Assembly (NCBI GenBank): GCA_022606425.2
Contig: JAHDVF020001320.1
Location: 718,370-782,369, forward strand
Length of the DNA: 64,000 nt
Source of the DNA: Lepidostoma basale
Lineage: Eukaryota > Arthropoda > Insecta > Trichoptera > Lepidostomatidae
Reading direction: 5' to 3'
Below the pieces are notes generated by a model that did no database searches, was not told where the DNA came from, and was given only the letters and a program-made list of their open reading frames with translations. A program made the translations under genes and the position numbers. Shown here in pieces: positions 42,313 to 54,109 of this stretch; positions within the stretch are counted from its first letter, which is position 1; each line of letters opens with the position of its first letter.

Positions 42313-42442
42313 CGACCTTCGTGGCAAGTGCTATGACCACCTGACCAAATCCTCCCGGGTTCGATTCCCGCCGATGGCTGTGTGATGGAATTCACGGGAC
42401 AATAAAATGGCGATAGATTAGCTACCTATCATTAGAATCAAT
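42313..42442 (+). mobile_element. tRNA-derived SINE, shortened
   Basis: Head tcgaccttcgtggcaagtgc, B box gggttcgattcccgccgatg, then a deletion to gaattcacgggacaataaaa and gctacctatcattagaatca. Confidence 0.8.
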
Positions 42443-42444
42443 CA

Positions 42445-43195
42445 GTTTGCTTCTAGTTCACTTTTTACTTCTGACTCTCGCTAGATCTAAATGTATTTTA
42501 GCGAAAAATATTTTTTTTTGTCTGGTTTTATTGTTCGAACAGTAAGCAAAGCGCCACACAACTATTTACGTCGCACTCTCGCTACTATAAATTTCGGAGC
42601 GTGAGAATGACATAAAGAATTCATTGTGTTCTTTCTTTCAAGTAGTAGACCGAATAATTCGACAAATAATGCTTAAATGGCTCTTCTCGTTTGGTGTTTT
42701 TATATTAATTGACAATTGTAATGGGTTTTCTTGGTCTTGAAACACTCAGATTTAAAATATTATCCCTTTTGAATCCAATGATTTGTTTATTTGATGGATG
42801 AAAATATAATATTTTCGGCTTTCTAATTCTCATTTTGAAATGTGTATTAATTACTCAGCAACGTAACACGCAGACATGTTTAAAATACTAAAAGGAAGGT
42901 TAAACAATATTGCAATCAAAGGATTTAAATAAAATACGAAAATGTTATTTTTTTATTGTTTTACTTGTTTAAACAAGACATTTCAAACTTTGAGTCGACT
43001 CATTTGAATAATACAATGCACACATTCAACGTGAATAGCAGTAAGAATGAAGTCATTAAAATGTACAATATTATCGATATGATTCATATTAGTATTAAAC
43101 TTTTTTTCTAATGTAAAAACATACATTATTCTTATATCAGATGACATCAACTATCTATAATAAGTATCAAACAGCATCCGAGAGGTTTGTATTAA
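42445..43195. other. AT-rich intergenic DNA
   Basis: No feature that I can support. Confidence 0.4.
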
Positions 43196-43224
43196 GGATG
43201 TTTACGTATGTTTACGCATGTACC

Positions 43225-43325
43225 TACGGATGTTCAAAGACGGGCCTAGGGATTTCATGAGCAAAGCCGACGAAAGGGCCCTGCTGCGTCCTATAACAGA
43301 TTCGGGTAAACGGTGGGTAATTTTC
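43225..43325 (+). repeat. Unknown repeat Y, copy 1
   Basis: Shares gacgggcctagggattt, gcaaagccgacgaaaggg and cctataacagattcgggtaa with copies at 44622-44705 (plus) and 53208-53306 (minus). Moderately GC-rich; no coding signal. Confidence 0.6.
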
Positions 43326-43429
43326 TGTGTCTTTACTTAACTGTCTGTTTTTGTCATTTGTATATGTATATAACAAACGGTGTATGTTACCGTACAATAA
43401 ACAAATAAAATAATAATAAAAACAGTAAT

Positions 43430-43700
43430 GTGTATTATGGGCGAAGTGTGCCTAATGATGTTTTAGGCAAACGACTGCAGTGTCACTCAAGTGACCATAG
43501 ATTTCTCTTGTAGTGTCCACTCTCTAGAAGGAGAACCAATTAGCTTTATAAAATAGGTGTAATTGATAGCGTGACAAGCTCGGGTCTGTCGTGTACTGCA
43601 TCGCCCCTTCGGCCGGACACTTGGGAATAGCAGCCCGATCTCAACAACAAATTGGAGTCTCAAAGTAGACTTGAGAACCATCGCATGACTGAAAGTTGTA
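43430..43700. other. GC-richer patch, unknown repeat or remnant
   Basis: Contains gcatcgccccttcggccgga and a 64-codon frame on minus. No family recognised. Confidence 0.3.
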
Positions 43701-44474
43701 TAACGAAGAATGTAATAAAATGAAACTAGAGAGTGTCGTTAACGTGTCCTGTGACTTTTAATTTTCTAATCATTAATTGATTACACTGAATCTTTAAATA
43801 AAATATTGGCCAACTGAAGAATAATGAATCATTGAATTCATCTGTCAAATGTAGAGGATGCTAAAAAAAGCTATCTAAAAATGAAGACTTTGGCTATTCC
43901 ATAATTCGTGCTCACATTTCCGTAAAATCGTGATGGTAAGTTAGGTCGTAGGGTTTCCGAATTAATAAATATATATAAAAAGGTATTCGGTCGGAACTCA
44001 ATCAGATTTTTTTTTTTTTTATACTTCAATATAACATATTTAATATTGATGAACACATCAGTTTTCAAAAAATATATATATTTTATGTGACGTGTTTAGC
44101 CTTGCTAGGACATTTTCAAATTTGTCAAAAATCAATCGCGTAGCCGTTTATATACATGTTCTAATAAAGCAGAGTAAGGTTAGTTTAACATATAAGTTAA
44201 TTAGTATAGTTAGTATAAAACAGTTTTTAGCGAATAGTATTTAACAAACGTATTTCATATTATTTTAAAAATAAATAAAAATAATTAATATCGATGGGAC
44301 ATGTACCTACTTTGTATTATTGTATTATAATATTATATATGACCCATAAGTCTGATTATAAAGAGACAAAGAGAGATCGGTCGACCCCAGAATACTCGAA
44401 GAGGCGCTGACAACATAATTCTCGTTGGAGGAAGAAGATTAAGAGTCGTGAAAAACAGAATTTATATTTGACTA

Positions 44475-44515
44475 TTTGAAGAGGCCTACATCCAGCAGTG
44501 AAGAGATGGTTAGAG
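44475..44515 (+). mobile_element. LINE family D extreme 3' end
   Basis: gaagaggcctacatccagca-gtgaagagatggt matches the LEEAYIQQW end of the element at 28770-28810. Confidence 0.6.
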
Positions 44516-44621
44516 AGTAGAGAATTCTGATTAAAATTATCCATAAAAAATTATAAGTTTATACTATTCTTATGTTGCCTGGGTCCCTCTTGTTTTTCTT
44601 TAATCACAAAACCCCAGTAAC

Positions 44622-44705
44622 GTAAATCCCGCATGGACGAGATATATAGAGCGAAGCTGACGAAAGGCGACGTCCGCCTATAACAGCTTCGGGAAAGCGG
44701 TGTCC
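44622..44705 (+). repeat. Unknown repeat Y, copy 2
   Basis: cccgcatggacgagatatat, agcgaagctgacgaaaggcg and ataacagcttcgggaaagcg. The gap between the blocks varies among copies. Confidence 0.6.
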
Positions 44706-44769
44706 CTATGACTTTTAATTACGGTATAGTTATACTTATGGTATTGAAACAGTCACAATGTCACAAAAA

Positions 44770-45115
44770 AGTACCAACAAGCTGAGAGTTACCAAGAGAG
44801 TAATGGAGAGAGCCATAGCTTGCGAGACAGATCATAAATGAGAACATACGACCCAGGACAAAAGTCTCCGTTGTCCGCAACCCTTGAGCGGGGTTGGGCG
44901 TAATATAACGCTCGTGACCCAGATGAAAAGTGACAAGGTGACTGCTGTGCTGGTGCCCGAGAACGGCAAAGCGTGATATCCGGAAGAGAGCAAAGTGCCT
45001 GGATGCGGATCACTCAGGATAGAAGGGAGTGAAAAATACGAGAGGATGCCTGCGCACAGGAGTGGACGGCCGCAAAGAAGACGAAAAAGAAGAAGAAGAG
45101 AAGATTATAAGGTTC
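44770..45115 (+). mobile_element. LINE family D fragment, decayed
   Basis: Pieces RVMERAI, DQIxNE-like text, KVSVV and a final GAA-rich tail follow the order of 28460-28830 with frequent frameshifts. Confidence 0.6.
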
Positions 45116-45459
45116 CGGTTTTTTCACAACCAACATATATTTTCGTTCGCAAATTATTATTCTTAGAACATTTACCCGAAACTAGCACTTCTGTGTGTAC
45201 TCGCACGAGGTGTCAAATCAAATAGATATCACGGGCCATTATATTAATCAATGTGGTCACACATTTGGCATCGAATACGTGGCTATATTTAAAACAGAAT
45301 TTGTTCCTTTGATTTTCTTAAATTGTCGTACCGTATCCAATTATAACATGTAAGAAACTTCACTTATTAATTTGGGTTTAAAAGGGGCTGTAAGGAAAAC
45401 TACTAGTGTTGTCAATGTAGAGCCGTTGATATGAAAAATGCTCCGAAGAAAATGAAACG

Positions 45460-45785
45460 AAAAAGGGATTGAATGTAGCGACCGTGCCGCGCAGAGTGCA
45501 TATGAAATTCTCGTGTATTTTGAGCACGAGTGCGCCTTTGAGAAGAATTTCCAATATCCCCCGACAACTACACGCTCGCGCACCGTTTATTACAACTCCA
45601 ATACCTTGTTTATTAGCGAGGCCTCTCGACACATCCGCCGAGCGGAAGCTCGCTGCAACTGTGTAGAGTTTCAGAGTTTAATTTCCAGCGGGGAACATCT
45701 CGGTAATTGCATTACAAGTCTATTACGGTTCCAGTTTCTAGTGGCCTTCCGGGATGGAACACACGTATGAGTTGACGACGCGTTC
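45460..45785. promoter_or_regulatory. CpG-richer island, possible regulatory sequence
   Basis: A 300-bp block of balanced composition with many CpGs (gcgaccgtgccgcgcag, cacgctcgcgcaccg, cgccgagcggaagctcgctg) in otherwise AT-rich DNA. Frames of 65-85 codons overlap on both strands, as is common in compositionally balanced non-coding islands. It lies about 4 kb upstream of TTC39 exon 1, so it could be its promoter or an enhancer; this is inference. Confidence 0.3.
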
Positions 45786-46004
45786 TTTAAAAAAAATCGT
45801 CAATACAAAAGCTGTTAGAATTATATTATAAATCATTTGTCAAAATGAATTGAGGTTAATATTAAAATAAGAAATCTCCCAGCCCCGAGGTTATCATAGT
45901 CTATCAACTGAGATAAACACAATTACTGAGTGTACATTTATTTAATATTTATAAATGAGTTGAATAGAAAAAAATGTAATATTTCTTTTTTATACAACAT
46001 ACTT

Positions 46005-46322
46005 TGTACACTACACACTAACATTTAAAAAAAATTAAATATCAAACATGTTTCGGACTAACCAGCAGATATTTTATTATATTATATAAATATAATATAT
46101 AAATATATTATATTATATAAATATGAAATATTATATTATATAAATATTTAAAATATTATAAAATTGTTTACAAATATGGTCAGTTTTGACAGGTGTTATA
46201 ATATATGTGATTTATATAACTTCACTAGGAATATGAAGGGCTGGTTAGTCAGAAACATGTTTGATATTTAATTTTAATTTTTTTAATAAATGTGAGTGTT
46301 GTATACAAAGTATAAAAAAATA
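46005..46322. repeat. Large inverted repeat with AT core
   Basis: Left arm (46005-46072) actttgtacactacacac ... atcaaacatgtttcggac and right arm (46245-46320) ggctggttagtcagaaacat ... gttgtatacaaagt are reverse complements apart from small indels. Between them is a TATA-rich self-complementary core. The arm junction GAAACATGTTT resembles the hammerhead stem III segment. Confidence 0.65.
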
Positions 46323-46699
46323 AACTCATCAACACAAAGTTATGGCGAACATAGAAGAAAAAGAAAAAAATATATTTAAATCAAATTTGTTGTAGCATTT
46401 CTTCAATGTATTTCGATTTACATTTTAACTTATAGACCTTATCGAGTACATAAAGGATCTAAACCGGTTTGCAAAATGTATCATAATTCGATTTTATACA
46501 GAAAAGTGCAGTGAGGTACAATTATTTTGTAAATATCGACACACACGACTCATTCCTAGACCATCATTTTGCGTACAAAATGATTTGGAAAATAATGTAT
46601 TCACGAATCAACTTTATACTCTAGAATTTGCTAAACAGAATAGAAATGGCGTCATCGGTTTCTACTTATTATCCTATAAGGTTCTGAAATGTTTCTATT

Positions 46700-47200
46700 G
46701 TTGGTATCTCGAATAAATCACGAACAGGAGACACAAATGGAATCCTTTAACCATATATTACGAGATATACGAGCCTCTGGTCGTGTCCTCTCTGTGGGGA
46801 GGGTTTTGCATTGAGAGCAGACAGAGCACGTCGCGTGGCAACCAGTTGAACATTGGACAAAGCTTGGAGAAAATTTTCTGAAAAATCCGTCAAAAAACCC
46901 CATTAGAAAAGGACGTAAAATATAAAAGACGACGGATTCATAGAAGGGCAACAATGAGCTTAGCACCGAGAGACGTGGAAGTCCTTGAGCGAGGCTTATG
47001 TCCGATAATACTTACCTGGACCGAAGATAAATATAAAAGAGACATCACAGATATCAAATACATAATATACTCGTACACGCGGTGGGAAGGAGGGGTGGTA
47101 ATAAACGGACAAAGGAAAATTGTATGTATTGTAAAGCAGAGAATTCAGAGAGACACGATTGTTGCTACCTTTTATTATTAAACATGAAAAACATATCAAT
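46700..47200. other. Unassigned sequence
   Basis: Frames of 75-82 codons on both strands with no family match; possibly an old transposon body. Confidence 0.25.
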
Positions 47201-47758
47201 GTATTCTATTGACACATGGTGTACATAATGAAAAAAATATAATACCTTGTAATACATAATAAAACTTCTACAAAACGGGCGTTTTCATTCGTAAAGATGA
47301 TTTAAAATGGAGTTTCACATCATTGTTCGAGAAACAATAAATAAGCATAAGGTAACTGATACAGCTACCCAAATGTTACGAGTACTTAGCCAGCGACTCA
47401 AAATTGAACACTCTAACATGGATAACTTTAAATCTTCCTTTAGCAAATTCCTTTAGTGCCTTTATAACTCATTTTAATATGAAACTGGTATTTACTACTC
47501 GTAGCTACAAAAAAATCTATAAAAAATCAAATATGTATTCATTATGGAGTGTTCTAGTCTAGACACCCGAATTGTAGGTGTTTTTCGGGCGCTATAAAAA
47601 AAACAATAAATATTTTTAGTTTCCATTTTTTCATAAATTATTAATTGATATTTGGACACAATAAAAAATTACATTTAAAAAATAGTACGTCCTGGTTGGC
47701 AGGGTTCCAGTCCTTCCAGTGATTTGAAAAAATAAATTATTTTAAATTCGTAAAAAAA

Positions 47759-48209
47759 AGGATGTACTTATCGCACTAAGAGCCGTGCCACACTGTTTTA
47801 AACAAGCTCTCCACATCGATCTCCACCAGCGGTTTAAAACTGTGTAGACACTTGTTTTAAACCAAAATTCGTTTGACCTTTGTGGACGGACGCGCATAGT
47901 AGCGTGTGTATCGCGCCGTTGTAAACACGCATTCCACATGTGGGGGCTCCACATTCCACCAGTCAAGGTCAGTTGCATAGCGGCATCGCGATCGGTGAAG
48001 GGCGGACGTATTGAACGAAAATGGTGTCTACTGTGGATGCCACACCAACCGTGGGCTCCACAAAGGTGACCCCTGTGGAGAGCTTGTTGACAACAGTATG
48101 TGGACGCTACACCAACTGTGGGTTCCACAGCTCTCCACCAAGGTCACCCTTGTGGAGAGCTTGTTTCAAACAGTATGGCACGGCCTTAATATGCGATTAG
48201 TACATCCTT
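47759..48209. mobile_element. 451-bp TIR element (MITE), GC-richer
   Basis: Ends aaggatgtacttatcgcact and, reverse complemented, aaggatgtactaatcgcata. Similarity of the arms continues for about 58 bp (gccgtgccacactgtttta, caagctctccaca). The interior has further inverted copies of tgtggagagcttgtt. No transposase frame. Confidence 0.8.
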
Positions 48210-48447
48210 CATGCAAATCTCACGCAGCATATACCACCATTAGGATCCGTCTTAACCTTTTCACCTTGAGGTGATATTTCATCACAAAAATTGGGCTTTA
48301 AAAGTTAGCATATTATTATTATGAAGGGGCATAGGACCTTGCTGAAAGAAGAAACGAGGGTCTGTTATCGGAACCGCGTTTCCCTGTTTAATGATATAAG
48401 GTACTCTACTCCAAGATCACTTTTTAACTACGAGTACGTGCCTACGA

Positions 48448-48768
48448 ATGCGACCTCAAAACATTCATGGCAAGATTTATTTTAAAACTCGTACACAGCA
48501 AAACAAAATTAACGACTTATTGTTTCTTAAACTCCATATGAGATCATTAATAGTTAAATCAATACCAAGGCAAAAAAATAATACATGTTTACATAAGTGC
48601 CAAAAAAAAAAAAAGTCGGCCGCCGCTGGCTTACCAATACCAGCTGAACGCGATAATGAAACTCCGACACTGTCACGGCTGCAATGGCTTCTCATATATA
48701 AAGAAACGTATTCTAAGGCTTCCACTGCCAATCAGGAGTCGATCAAGAACGCGTTTGATGAAATGTAA
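48448..48768 (+). other. 106-codon open frame, unknown
   Basis: The frame crosses an A13 run at 48602-48614, and base composition changes there: AT-rich before and balanced after (cggccgccgctggcttacca). A poly(A) run at the joint suggests a retroposed tail next to another sequence rather than one gene. The second half encodes AERDNETPTLSRLQWLLIYK and ETYSKASTANQESIKNAFDE, which I do not recognise. Confidence 0.25.
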
Positions 48769-48867
48769 TCGAAACACCACCAACCTGTGGCGTGATACAA
48801 AATATATATATAAAAAAAAATAATTTTAAAATACGTCAATCGTATGAATAAAGACGTCGTCTTATAT

Positions 48868-49560
48868 CATAGGTTCCTAAACTTTTTTGACCCGTGGCCC
48901 CCCTTTCAGACACAATTACACAACCCCCCCCTCCCTGGAAATTTACCTTTTTAAATTAAACAAAACAGAAAAATGCAGTGAACCTATTTTTTATATATTT
49001 ACTTATAGTGTTATAAATAAGATACGCCGATACTTAAATTGTTGATAAATTAATATTTTTAAATAATCTTAATGAGAAAGACGAACCTGGTTTACTGTCA
49101 ATTACGAACCAAGTGTGAAATCATCAAAAAATATATTCAACTACAAGAGTATTTTTTTTTTAATTAAAGAGAGGTATTTTTAAAATAAAACAATTCAAAA
49201 AAATTAATTGTAAAGGTTATTATTATTAGTGAATTATATAAGAGAAAATGTAAAACTAACACATGTGTATATGATTATTTGAAACATCACAAAATCATAG
49301 ATGATATTTATTTTTAAGGAGATTTTATCAAAAACTTTTAGTATCTATAACAAATTATAAACGTATAGGTATGTACATCGTGTAATAACGGATTTTAAAA
49401 ATTCTATAAGGTTACACATTTTAGCACCTCGTGGCCCCCTTTTTGCTTTCAAGGGCTCCCCTAATCCACCAGGGCCAGAATTACCCCCTTTAGCTCCCTC
49501 TAGGCCCCCCTGGGGGGCCAGGAGGCCCACTTTGGGAAGCGGAGTGTGGGAAGACCAAAA
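48868..49560. repeat. hAT-like non-autonomous remnant
   Basis: Starts aggttcctaaacttttttga-cccgtggccccc, a sequence type common at hAT-derived MITE ends. A related block gcacctcgtggccccctttt returns at 49425. The middle is AT-rich and the end is rich in C and G runs. Precise termini are not resolved. Confidence 0.4.
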
Positions 49561-49849
49561 CTGATATGTGAGATCCCGCGAACACTGGGTATGGCATATT
49601 AGACGTACTCGTATGCTGATATGCCACAGCTAACAGAGAGAGAGCGAATGGCGATTTTCGGCGCCACAAAACCAATCAGCCCCAGTTACAGGCAGGAACA
49701 CTTCTACAGAAAAACCCTGGTCCTCCTAGTAAGGGGGTTGGGCGATAGGCCAACAAAGAAGCATCGTAAAACAACCAACGTTACGAACACTTATCTTATT
49801 CGTTTCTTGGAGTATGCTGAGACCCACAAAGGGCTGTAGCGCCGGAGTA

Positions 49850-50690
49850 AAAAAAAGAATAGTACGTTTCAATTGTTTCATGTGTCAAAATTTTGTGGTT
49901 ATGTTTAATTGTTATAATTTTGCATTTTAACTCTCAAAACTCATTGCATCAACTCACTAGATGTTTAAATAACAAAATATGTATTTAAAAATTCATGTAT
50001 AGAAATCCAACTGTCAAGTTATCATTGGAATTCTATTTGATAAGTGAGAAATTAACATTTGGTGTTAGATGCATTTTTGTGTCCGCACAAAATTGTTTTA
50101 CATACTACACAAAGTAATAAATATAAGACTGATCTCTTCTTGCCTTCAACTTTTATTTTCATGATGAGGTTCCATTGATTACCCGAATATATGTAGAGAC
50201 CCTATATATACATGGACGCATAACACAGAGAAATTAAAATAACATTTTACTCCTGGAAATTGGTAATTAGATTCCTCCCATTTGATTATGTTGATTTTTA
50301 AGCATTAGTTATGTTTTTATCTAGAGTGATTTCAAAGAAACATTATATTATATAATAATACTAGAAGAAGCCAGATTTATTCCGCTGTGGAATAATTACA
50401 TTTTCTGTTCCCGAGGTACAAAACGGTGAATAAGACAGGAGCATGTTTTTGCATTTGTGTACTGAATCGTAGATTCCGTATAAAATCATTATTTCCTTCA
50501 TATTAAATTTATTCAAGTTGCACTGTTGGAAACAAGTATTATTATTAATGGACCGAGAGTAATAAAGCTTTTGCAAAGCAACGGACATTTTATGCTTTTT
50601 GTGAGTATATCCGAGTCCATTTAAAAGGAAATGTTATGCAAATCGCCTTTAATTTATTCACATAACGTTTTCAGCGTGAATGCTTCCGAT
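49850..50690. other. AT-rich intergenic DNA
   Basis: No feature that I can support. Confidence 0.4.
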
Positions 50691-50945
50691 GTTTTACAAA
50701 GAGGCGCGCAGTTCCGATATCTTAATTTGAATGTTCGAACGAAGCCCTACACAACCACTGGCCCGGCACCCCGCAAATTGCAAATTTAATGCATTTGACA
50801 TGTTGATTATGGCGCACAGTGATGAGGGCCTTAACAAGAAATTGGTCGGACTTTGTTCTTGATTAAATATTAAATTGCACAGCGCGGCCTCGCGACTTGG
50901 CCCTTGTTCCCTCACACGAGGTGATACGAACGAATACGCCTATCA
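50690..50945. promoter_or_regulatory. Repeat-free island, possible conserved non-coding element
   Basis: This block is balanced in composition, free of repeats, and dense in homeodomain-like TTAAT/ATTTA words beside GC words (ttcgaacgaagccctacaca, ggcccggcaccccgcaaatt). It has stops in all frames beyond 73 codons. Candidate regulatory DNA only. Confidence 0.25.
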
Positions 50946-51071
50946 TCAAATGCACCAGTTCAAAAATAGCATTAAGTAATTTCATAATAAGAAAATTGAC
51001 TCAAATTACAAACGTCAAGCATGCAAGTACGTCGCATATCGTTAGAGAAATTTTAGTTTCTTTAAAGCGAA

Positions 51072-51665
51072 CTAACTAACTATCCATCACGCTATTTCCC
51101 GGAAGGGGTAGGCAGACAGGATGGATCGCCACAATGCTCTGTACTGGCATACCTCTCGGGGTTCTTCTATATTCATACATCGTACCATGCACGCACGTCG
51201 ATTATTCCGACATCGAATGTGGCCTCCTTTTAGTAATTGATTAATTTGGTCATGCCATGTCGTCCTCGGTTTCTTTTTTCACTCACGCTGCTTGTGTATA
51301 AATTTTAACCATTCTACTCTCATCTATTCGTTCCATATGTCCAAACCATCTCAGGGATCCTTTTTTAATTTTATCCATGATGCAGTCATCTGCCTTTCCT
51401 TTATTTTCTTATTTCATCGTTCGGTATTCTATCATACAACGTTTTCCCGCACATTCTTCTTAGTGATTTAATTTCTACGGAGTTTATCCTGCTTTCATCC
51501 TTCTTTTGCCAGCTCCAAGCTTCACTTCCATACATGAGGGTTGGCACTAGAACTCCATTGTGTACTGCCATCTTTGCTTCTGTGGATATATTTCTATTTG
51601 CAGTAATGACTTTGAGGGCGCCATTTATTTTATTCCCAGCACCAACCTTCTTTAAAGCTTCAAGA
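51072..51665 (-). mobile_element. LINE family A 3' fragment, longest copy
   Basis: Tail ccatcacgctatttcccgga, then the usual order up to tatggaagtgaagcttgg (minus) and beyond into AKMAVHNGVLVPTL and a KINGALKVITAN segment. It is about 590 bp, the longest family A copy here, and reaches further towards RT than the others. Confidence 0.85.
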
Positions 51666-51757
51666 AATATAATTCTCTAGAATCTAATGGTATTTACTTC
51701 AATCTAAATTAACGAACACAACAATTGATTAATCTTCTTCTAATATAACAATTAGGT

Positions 51758-52330
51758 CAATTAGGACGAAATAATTTCGAGAAAGAAACCGACCGAAGAA
51801 TTCAGTTGGGTTGGGCGGCCTTTGGGAAATTACGTCATGTTCTCACTTCCAAAATACCACAATGCCTCAAAACTTAAGTCTTCAACCAGTGCGTTTTGCC
51901 AGTCATGACGTACGGAGCCGAGACGTGGACACTGACAAAAGGTCTAGTCTACAGATTCAAGGTTGCCCAGCGCGCCATGGAAAGAACCATGCTTAGAATA
52001 ACCTTGAGGGACAGATTTAGAAACGAATTTATTCGACAACAAACCAAGGTGACTGAGGTGGCTCTACGGATAGGCGGGCTGAAGTGGCTGTGGGCTGGCC
52101 ATATCTGTCGGAGAACCGACATCCGATGGGGAAGACGGGTTCTGGAGTGGAGACCGCATACAGGATTCCGTAGAGTTGGACGTCCCCCTGCCCGCTGGAC
52201 CGACGAACTGAAGAGGATTGCTGGACATGGATGGATGGGAGCGGCAATGGATAGGGGGCGGTGGCGGACTTTGGGAGAGGCCTACATTCAGCAGTGGATG
52301 ACAGACGGCTGATGATGATGTTGATGAATA
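51758..52330 (+). mobile_element. LINE family D 3' fragment, copy 2
   Basis: Encodes RRIQLGWAAFGKLRHVLTSK, then the 138-codon frame MPVMTYGAETWTLTKGLVYR, QRAMERTMLRITLRDRFRNE, GLKWLWAGHICRRTDIRWGR, GRPPARWTDELKRIAGHGWM and GEAYIQQWMTDG. It ends in a GATGATGATG tail. It is the cleanest D copy of the C-terminal domain. Confidence 0.9.
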
Positions 52331-52334
52331 TTAT

Positions 52335-52736
52335 AGTTTCGTGTGAGACCCCTCTCCCGTCTCACCGACGTTAACGATCATTGTTGCGAATGGTCTCTCT
52401 GCATAATGATTTTCTGGGAAGTGTTACTGGAGTGGTTTCTCGTTCCTTTCGCCAGGGAATTTCTGTATGCGTTACCTTCCGTTAACCGATGGGTTTCGGT
52501 TTTATGGCTCCGAAGATATGCCATGCGCCCTCTATCTGTCTGCTATGACCCTAGTGGTAAAGTCAGTGATCGCATTGCCCGGGACCGCGGGATCACGAGA
52601 ACCTATTCGAATTTACTGGAAGTCTTGCTGTTGTCATGCAAAGTGGAGTTTCACGGCATTTTAAAGGAACATAACTTCCAGCAGGGTATGTCCCATCGTG
52701 GCAGTTCCTTCACATCGAGAATTTATTTAGTGTGAT
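52335..52736. other. GC-balanced stretch between two LINE tails, unassigned
   Basis: A 130-codon frame exists but reads MRPLSRLTDVNDHC and WSLCIMIFWEV-like text without a recognisable domain; a second frame overlaps it. Probably an untranslated part of a transposon. Confidence 0.3.
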
Positions 52737-53125
52737 CAAATCTAGAGAACTGACTGGAAGCATTCGAAATGTGGCTCCATCGCCGAATGCTCAGAGTTCC
52801 CTGGACAGACATGGTTACCAATGCCGAAGTCCTGAGGCGAGCTAGAGTTGACAGGGAATTGTTATCAACTATCAAGGTTCGAAAGATCTCACATCTGGGT
52901 CATATACTGCGTGGGGAAAAGTACCACTTTCTCCAACTGATATTGGAGGGGAAAATTGAGGGACGCCGAGGGCCCGGAAGGAGACAAATGTCCTGGCTGC
53001 GAAATGTGAGGGAGTGGACCGGCATCCGAAGTGTGGAGGAGCTCTTCCGAGCGACGCAGGACAGGGACAGGTTCGCCGAGGTGTTCGCCAACGTCGAAGG
53101 GACCCGACAGGGCACTTGAAGAAGA
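52737..53125 (+). mobile_element. LINE family B 3' fragment, best copy
   Basis: The 116-codon frame MWLHRRMLRVPWTDMVTNAE, VLRRARVDRELLSTIKVRKI, SHLGHILRGEKYHFLQLILE, GRRGPGRRQMSWLRNVREWT and GIRSVEELFRATQDRDRFAE is the ORF2 C-terminal domain after RT. Upstream codons LEAFE-MW are in frame. Ends ANVEGTRQGT, stop, GAAGAAGAA tail. Confidence 0.88.
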
Positions 53126-53207
53126 AGAAATCGAAAGAGGTGGGATACAAACAATACTTCTTCTTCAGTGATAAAAAATATACATACAATCGAACAACAT
53201 GGAAGAT

Positions 53208-53306
53208 TTCCACCGCTTACCCGAAGCTGTTATAAGCGCTATGGCGCCTTTCTTCTGCTTCTCTATTTCAATCCCTAGGCCCGTCCCTCGTCCATGCGGG
53301 ACTAAC
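53208..53306 (-). repeat. Unknown repeat Y, copy 3
   Basis: Minus strand: cccgcatggacgagggacgg, gcctagggattgaaatagag and ataacagcttcgggtaagcg; the most complete copy of this repeat. Confidence 0.6.
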
Positions 53307-53830
53307 TAACTAACTAACTAACTAACCATTACGCCGTCTCCCCGGAGGGGTAGGCAGAAATAATGGAACGCCACACCGTTCTGTCCTGACATACTTCTCT
53401 CGCCTCCTCCACATTCATAAATCCTGTCATGCACGCACGTAGATTTCTCGGTCTCCTCAAGTGACCATCATTTAATATTTGATTGATTTAATCGATTTGA
53501 TCGTGCCACGTTTTCCTCGGTTCTTCTTCACCTTCTTCACCATTCTGTCTTCACTCATTCTTTCCATGTGTCCAAACCATCTTAACGACGCTCTCATTTA
53601 TTTTTTTCATAACACTTTCATTCGCACCGCATTCACTTCTTATACTTGCATTTGACACTATATCAAATACAGATTTACCGCACATTCGTCTTAGAGATCG
53701 CATTTCTACTGCATTTATTCTACTTTCATCCTTCTTTGCCAGTTCCATGCTTCACTTCCATACATAAGGGTCGGAACAAGAACACCAATATGCACTGCCA
53801 TCTTAGATTTTTTGGATAGGCTTTTGTTTG
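53307..53830 (-). mobile_element. LINE family A 3' fragment
   Basis: Five TAAC units and then cattacgccgtctccccgga. The minus-strand frame 53551-53748 reads ELAKKDESRINAVEMRSLRR, MCGKSVFDIVSNASIRSECG and ANESVMKKINES. Ends with the gcactgccatcttagatttt start block. Confidence 0.88.
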
Positions 53831-54109
53831 TTTACGTTAGTATAAGTACAAATATATATTTACAAATTAAGAGGGACCCAGGCCACATTTATCTACCTTC
53901 TTTTATCCTCTATGTCCCGCCGTACATATAAATTTATAAAACACAAATCTTTCATAATAAAAAGGTGGGGTCACAAAACCATTAAAAGAACTCACACATT
54001 GGTACATTACAACGGGAAATCAAAGGAGGGATAGATGAGACAAATGCGGAATAAGGAGAGTGGAAGACATACTTTATCACATTAGGGACACGGGATTGGT
54101 TTAAGGGAG

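Noticed and set aside
43965..44180. Hammerhead ribozyme at 44085-44130
   Set aside because: Only a faint likeness to the degenerate repeat (gtttagccttgctagg); neither GAAAC nor CTGATGA is preserved well enough.
45378..45770. Overlapping 65-85 codon frames on both strands
   Set aside because: Balanced CpG-rich sequence gives long frames on both strands; no homology recognised, so kept only as a possible regulatory island.
52343..52735. 130-codon plus-strand frame
   Set aside because: No domain or family resemblance, an overlapping alternative frame, and location between two LINE tails; more likely transposon-derived non-coding sequence.
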